A DNA stretch of 64,000 bases from Clostridia bacterium (GTDB lineage: Bacteria > Bacillota > Clostridia > Christensenellales > Borkfalkiaceae), in the NCBI GenBank assembly GCA_017465145.1, contig JAFTWU010000007.1, forward strand, positions 44,355-108,354, in the 5' to 3' direction. A program made the translations under genes and the position numbers. The notes under the pieces were generated by a model. It saw only the letters and a list, made by a program, of their open reading frames with translations, was not told where the DNA came from and did not search any database. The stretch's first letter is position 1. Every line of letters begins with the position of its first letter. Below are positions 59,208 to 64,000 of this stretch, in pieces.

Positions 59208-59232
59208 TAAAAAGAACACCATATAACAAAAA

Positions 59233-59256
59233 GACTACCGTTTGGTAGTCCTTTTT
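59233..59256. terminator. Bidirectional intrinsic terminator between XRE and tRNA-Arg
   Basis: GACTACC / GGTAGTC with loop GTTT; TTTTTT follows on the plus strand and TTTTTG on the minus strand, ending both the XRE and tRNA-Arg units. Confidence 0.88.
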
Positions 59257-59278
59257 TGCGCTTATTTTGCGCTTGTTT

Positions 59279-59354
59279 TGGCGCACCCGCCAAGAGTTGA
59301 ACTTGGAACGGCGCCGTCGGAGGGCGCTGTTTTATCCAATTAGACTACGGATGC
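59279..59354 (-). tRNA. tRNA-Arg (anticodon CCG)
   Basis: The minus strand folds as a tRNA: acceptor GCATCCG / CGGGTGC, anticodon stem GCGCC / GGCGC with loop CTCCGAC (anticodon CCG, reading CGG), T arm CCAAG-TTCAACT-CTTGG, discriminator G, and encoded CCA at the 3' end. It lies downstream of the CorC-type gene on the same strand, separated by a strong hairpin without a T-tract. Confidence 0.95.
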
Positions 59355-59356
59355 GT

Positions 59357-59386
59357 ATGCCGTTGCCTAAACTCAGGCAACGGCAT
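59357..59386. repeat. Strong hairpin between the CorC-type gene and tRNA-Arg
   Basis: ATGCCGTTGCCT / AGGCAACGGCAT is a perfect 12-bp stem with a six-base loop. On the minus strand it lies just after the CorC stop and before the tRNA, with no T-tract. It may protect or process the transcript. Confidence 0.7.
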
Positions 59387-59398
59387 TAGTTTTATCAA

Positions 59399-60673
59399 TT
59401 ATTCTTTATCTTTAGTTTGTTCTTTAACTATTACTTTAACTTGCCAAATACGTTTTACGGTAGATTTCATAACTTCAATCTCTAAATTTTCGTGTACGTA
59501 TTTTGTGCCGGCACGCGGAATTTCGCCAAGTTTTTCCGTTATCCAACCGCCAACGGTAGATGCTTCTGCATCGTCGTCGTCAAATTCCATTTCCAAATAT
59601 TCAAACATATCGGAAACGGGGGCTTTACCGTCAACTAGATAGGTGTTGCCGTTAAGGGCGCGGAAGTAATTTATTTCTTCATCGTGTTCGTCCCAAATTT
59701 CGCCAACAAGTTCTTCTAAAATATCTTCCATAGTAACTATGCCAAGCGTTCCGCCATATTCGTCTAAAACGATTGCCATATGCACTTTCTTTTGTTGTAA
59801 TTGTTTAAGTAGTTTAGATATTTTAGCGTGTTCAGTAGTATAAAAAGCGTCTTGAACGATATCTTTAACGTTCTTTTTGCCATCTAAATAAGCGTTGAAA
59901 AAGTCCTTTTGGTGAACCGTGCCAATAACGGTATCAATGGTGTCTTTATAAACGGGAATACGCGAATAACCTTCCACGTCGAAAGCCTTTCTAAAGTCTT
60001 CCATATTGTCCGCAATATCTAGGGCAACTATGTTTACGCGGGGAACTAAAATATCGCCAACTTCTAAATCGTCAAATTCAATAACTTGGCGTATAAGGTT
60101 AGTTTCTTCTTCACGCAAAGTGCCGTCTTCTTCCGCTTCTTCAACAACGGTCATAATTTCTTCTTCAGTAATAACGTCGTTGTTCTTTAGTCGGAAAACT
60201 TTACTAATAAGCCATTTCCATCCGTTGAAAATTAAGTTGATGGGGAATAGGATATAGTAAAAACTTATTATAAGCGGATAAAAGGTCATTGACATTTTTT
60301 CCGGATAGGTTTTTGCAATAAATTTAGGGGTAATTTCGCCAAAGATTAATACCGCTACCGTCAACGCTATGGTAGATATTAAATTGTGGTCTACGTTAGT
60401 GCCGTTTAAGACTAAAGCAAAAAAGGTTACGCCAAGAGTAGACGCGGTTATGTTTACGATATTGTTGCCAACTAAAATAGTGCTTATTAATCTATCGTAA
60501 TTATCTTCTGCAAGTTTTAAGGTTTTTTGGGCAAGTTTATTGCCACCGTTTGCTTTTGCGCGTAGTTTAATTCTGCTTGCGCAAGAATATGCGGTTTCCA
60601 TTGAAGAAAAGAAACCAGAGAGCAAAATTAAACCGATAATCGCTATCAGTAACGGGACGGAGCCGTCAGGCAT
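59399..60673 (-). CDS. HlyC/CorC family transporter (CNNM-CBS-CorC)
   Basis: A 424-residue protein: N-terminal CNNM membrane domain with about four helices (1-190; ISGFFSSMETAYSCASRIKLRA, LVGNNIVNITASTLG, FGEITPKFIAKTYPEKM), two CBS domains (about 205-330) and a C-terminal CorC/HlyC domain. This family is linked to magnesium/cobalt homeostasis. GGAG precedes the ATG. It is followed on the same strand by a hairpin and tRNA-Arg. Confidence 0.93.
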   Translation of the reverse strand: MPDGSVPLLIAIIGLILLSGFFSSMETAYSCASRIKLRAKANGGNKLAQKTLKLAEDNYDRLISTILVGNNIVNITASTLGVTFFALVLNGTNVDHNLISTIALTVAVLIFGEITPKFIAKTYPEKMSMTFYPLIISFYYILFPINLIFNGWKWLISKVFRLKNNDVITEEEIMTVVEEAEEDGTLREEETNLIRQVIEFDDLEVGDILVPRVNIVALDIADNMEDFRKAFDVEGYSRIPVYKDTIDTVIGTVHQKDFFNAYLDGKKNVKDIVQDAFYTTEHAKISKLLKQLQQKKVHMAIVLDEYGGTLGIVTMEDILEELVGEIWDEHDEEINYFRALNGNTYLVDGKAPVSDMFEYLEMEFDDDDAEASTVGGWITEKLGEIPRAGTKYVHENLEIEVMKSTVKRIWQVKVIVKEQTKDKE

Positions 60674-60805
60674 GATGTTCTCCTTAACATTAATATATTA
60701 TATTTATTATACAACACAGTATAAAGGTAAATGCAAAAAAAAGCAAGTATTTTACGCTTGTCGTCGTTTTATTTGATATTTTTTGGCGGTTGTGTTATTA
60801 TATAG

Positions 60806-61906
<1,101 letters not shown>

Positions 61907-61926
61907 TTGGCTTTTAAGGAGAAAAT

Positions 61927-62937
61927 ATGAAAAAATTACTTGATAGTTCAAAACCTTTTTATAAAGCAAATCTGCATTGTCACACGGTATATTCAGACGG
62001 CAAGTGGACGCCCGAAAAGGTAAAAGAAGAATTTAAGGCGAAAGGCTATTCTATCGTCGCTTTTACCGACCACGAACATATAATCAGTCAATCTCACCTA
62101 AATGACGAAAACTTCCTTGCGCTTGTCGGTGCGGAAATTGCCATAAAAGAGATTCCAGAAATTTCATCGTTAAAGAAAACCGACATGATGGTTACCCACT
62201 TTAACGTTTATTCTAAAGACCCTTCTAACGTCGTTAGCCCTTGCTATGAAAAGCGTTACGATAGATATGGTATTCAAGATGCATACGATAGGCTTGTTTA
62301 CGACGGGGAATATAAAAGAGATTTTTCCATTAAAGGCATCAACGAAATGCTTAAGATTTTTAAGGAAAAAGGTTTTTTGGTTTCTTATAATCACCCAAGT
62401 TGGTCTTTAGAAGATGCGTCCCGCTATTTGCAATTTGAAGGGATAGATTTCGTGGAAATTTTTAACACGTCTTGCAATTTTAGTGCGCGTACGGACGACG
62501 AACACGTTTTAGATGATTTCTTCCGCCACGGTAAAAAGGTTTTCTGTACTTGTGCAGACGACAACCACAATATCCCGGACAGAAGGGGACAAGACGTCTT
62601 TGGCGGTTGGGTATGTATCAATGCCGATAAACTTGATTACGCGGAAATTATCGGCGCGTTAGAGAGGGGTGACTTTTATGCGTCAACCGGTCCTGAAATT
62701 TATTCATTAACTATTGAGGGGCAAACGGTTACAATTGAAACTTCTGATGCAAAAGATATTGGTTTAATCACAAAAGGTAGGCGCGCCCCCGTCGTTTACG
62801 CCGAAGATGGCGGGTTTATCACAAGTGCAACCTTTGCGTTAAGCGACTTAGATACCTATTTTAGAATAAGGGTTACCGACCAAAACGGCAAGCGTGCTTA
62901 CACTCAAGTATATCCCGTGCCTAGAAAAGAAGACTAA
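61927..62937 (+). CDS. PHP domain protein
   Basis: A 336-residue protein with a PHP metal-dependent phosphoesterase fold. The HxH motif is in NLHCHTVYSDGKWTPE (about 16-31), and FTDHEHI (about 46-52) follows; later metal ligands include SYNHPSW and CADDNHN. It probably hydrolyses phosphate monoesters or cyclic phosphates, but the substrate is unknown. AAGGAG precedes the ATG. It follows mnmA by 20 bases. Confidence 0.88.
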   Translation: MKKLLDSSKPFYKANLHCHTVYSDGKWTPEKVKEEFKAKGYSIVAFTDHEHIISQSHLNDENFLALVGAEIAIKEIPEISSLKKTDMMVTHFNVYSKDPSNVVSPCYEKRYDRYGIQDAYDRLVYDGEYKRDFSIKGINEMLKIFKEKGFLVSYNHPSWSLEDASRYLQFEGIDFVEIFNTSCNFSARTDDEHVLDDFFRHGKKVFCTCADDNHNIPDRRGQDVFGGWVCINADKLDYAEIIGALERGDFYASTGPEIYSLTIEGQTVTIETSDAKDIGLITKGRRAPVVYAEDGGFITSATFALSDLDTYFRIRVTDQNGKRAYTQVYPVPRKED

Positions 62938-63098
62938 AATTTATTTAACACCATTTCAAAATTGCTTTTAGGCTTTTGTGTTCCTATACATTATATAATA
63001 TATATAATACGTGTGCGCGCGAAGTAAAGTCGATAATCAAAAGGCAATAATAGGAAAATAAGGGAAAGAGCTGTGTAAAACACTATAAAAACAAAAAA
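62938..63098. other. AT-rich gap before the rRNA operon
   Basis: No gene is visible. It is followed by a terminator at 63099-63131 and then by two rRNA promoters and a leader to 63642. Confidence 0.6.
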
Positions 63099-63131
63099 AG
63101 ACGGACAAAAGTTAGATTTTGTCCGTTTTTA
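63099..63131 (+). terminator. Intrinsic terminator before the rRNA promoters
   Basis: ACGGACAAAA / TTTTGTCCGT with a six-base loop and TTTTT, insulating the rRNA operon from upstream transcription. Confidence 0.9.
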
Positions 63132-63171
63132 ACTTATTTTTAAAAAGTTTAAACTTTTTCGTAAAAAATGG

Positions 63172-63200
63172 TTGACTTTAAATTGGTTTTACTTTATAAT
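63172..63200 (+). promoter_or_regulatory. rRNA operon promoter P1
   Basis: TTGACT (63172-63177), 17 bases, TATAAT (63195-63200), after an A/T-rich stretch that could act as an UP element. Confidence 0.8.
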
Positions 63201-63382
63201 TCCAATTACCCCTTGAGAAAAATTTGGGGTTCATAAGCAAAATCGTTTGTAATTTACTAACGATTTACAGCATAGCAATTACAAAATATCGTGGTTATCA
63301 AATTAAAAAAACACAATATTTTGTGGGGCAAAAAAAGTTTGAAAAAAACTGAAAAAAACTTTAAAAAATGTTTGAAAATTGC

Positions 63383-63411
63383 TTGACTTAAAAAAATGCT
63401 TATGATATTAT
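63383..63411 (+). promoter_or_regulatory. rRNA operon promoter P2
   Basis: TTGACT (63383-63388), 17 bases, TATTAT (63406-63411), preceded by A-tracts. Just after the predicted start, two leader hairpins occur: GCTGTCGC / GCGATAGC and CACCAAC / GTTGGTG. Confidence 0.75.
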
Positions 63412-63642
63412 GTATAGGCTGTCGCTTGCGATAGCGTAAAACACCAACCGTTGTTGGTGAGCGTTGTTTAAAAATTGAATAGAAGGAAATAAGACGAAAT
63501 AATAGTTATTTTGAAAGTTTCTGTCAAAATCTTTGAAGTATGAAATATGTACTTTAGAAAACAGTCATAATATGACAACACGCAAAATATAGCGTAAAAA
63601 TCGTTAGAGCAGTTGAGCTTACGAGCTCGGCTTTAAATAATT

Positions 63643-64000
63643 AAACTTAAGAGTTTGATTCTGGCTCAGGACGAACGCTGGCGGTGTGCTTAATACATGC
63701 AAGTCGAGCGGAGATTTGGGGGCTTGCTCCTAAATCTTAGCGGCGGACGGGTGAGTAACGCGTGAGCAACCTGCCTATATCTGGGGAATAACACATAGAA
63801 ATGTGTGCTAATACCGCATAAGACCACAGTAGGGCATCCTACAGGGGTAAAAGATTTATCGGATATAGATGGGCTCGCGTTCCATTAGATAGTTGGTGGT
63901 GTAACGGACCACCAAGTCGACGATGGATAGCCGACCTGAGAGGGTGATCGACCACATTGGAACTGAGATACGGTCCAGACTCCTACGGGAGGCAGCAGTA
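63643..64000 (+). rRNA. rrs: 16S ribosomal RNA (5' part, cut by the window edge)
   Basis: Begins about seven bases before AGAGTTTGATTCTGGCTCAG and includes GACGAACGCTGGCGG, ACATGCAAGTCGAGCG, GGCGGACGGGTGAGTAACGC and ACTCCTACGGGAGGCAGC. Roughly the first 358 bases are present; the rest lies beyond the window. The hypervariable bases look clostridial; a database match was not run. The 5' end is set by alignment to the usual start, so it may be off by a few bases. Confidence 0.97.

Noticed and set aside
59256-59282. Repeated TTTTGCGCTT units
   Set aside because: Three imperfect copies downstream of tRNA-Arg; too short and too local to interpret.

Overview
The window is a low-GC bacterial chromosome segment, most likely from an anaerobic member of the Bacillota (Clostridia). 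The support is the type A RNase P RNA, a GTP-type PEP carboxykinase, YyaC and CotF-like small proteins typical of endospore-forming lineages, a DUF1540 peptide, and a clostridial-looking 5' end of 16S rRNA at the right edge. Genus cannot be fixed from this alone. Promoters are easy to read: many genes have near-consensus -35/-10 boxes with a 17-base spacer, and most units end in clear intrinsic terminators. I saw no prophage, insertion sequence, CRISPR array or defence island.

Layout. 1-9.3 kb is the replication-origin neighbourhood, unusually arranged: DnaA-box-like sites, dnaN, rpmH-rnpA-yidD-yidC-jag, recF on the opposite strand, then dnaA and mnmG. 9.4-12.6 kb is minus-strand: rnpB, an apparently frameshifted small gene, an amino-acid kinase and a PepV-like dipeptidase. 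12.8-17.6 kb holds radC-gltX, an LRR lipoprotein, yyaC and cvpA, the last behind a candidate LexA box. 17.6-22.8 kb is the segregation locus: three parS sites in a gene-free kilobase, then ftsH, parA (soj) and parB (spo0J). 22.9-33.8 kb is mixed: an acyltransferase fusion, pckG, two MATE transporters, two ferritin-like small proteins and a large lipoprotein. 33.9-36.6 kb has a divergent pair of riboswitch-controlled transporters: a lysine riboswitch before an NhaC-family gene and a preQ1-I riboswitch before queT.

36.7-44.4 kb carries small membrane and hypothetical genes, an Lrp/AsnC-aminotransferase pair, and an envelope-glycan group (glf, GT4, a flippase-like membrane protein, a GT28-like enzyme). 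44.5-53.0 kb is informational: rplI, greA-lysS, tmk-holB-ricT, a ferredoxin, trmN6 and rsmI. 53.1-62.9 kb contains dut, an MFS transporter, a LOG protein, maf, a GH1 enzyme, a lipoprotein, a tiny XRE regulator, tRNA-Arg(CCG), a CorC-type protein, mnmA and a PHP-domain protein. The window ends in an rRNA operon with tandem promoters and the first ~358 nt of 16S rRNA.

The most interesting signals are regulatory and structural: three promoters placed so that transcription should start at the start codon (radC, the 43.0 kb flippase-like gene, the XRE gene); a complete preQ1 aptamer/antiterminator/terminator switch readable from sequence; the candidate LexA box before cvpA; a ~195-residue extracytoplasmic insertion in YidC; the split dnaA/dnaN/recF cluster; and a conserved small gene broken by one base. 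No wholly new multi-gene system is evident.
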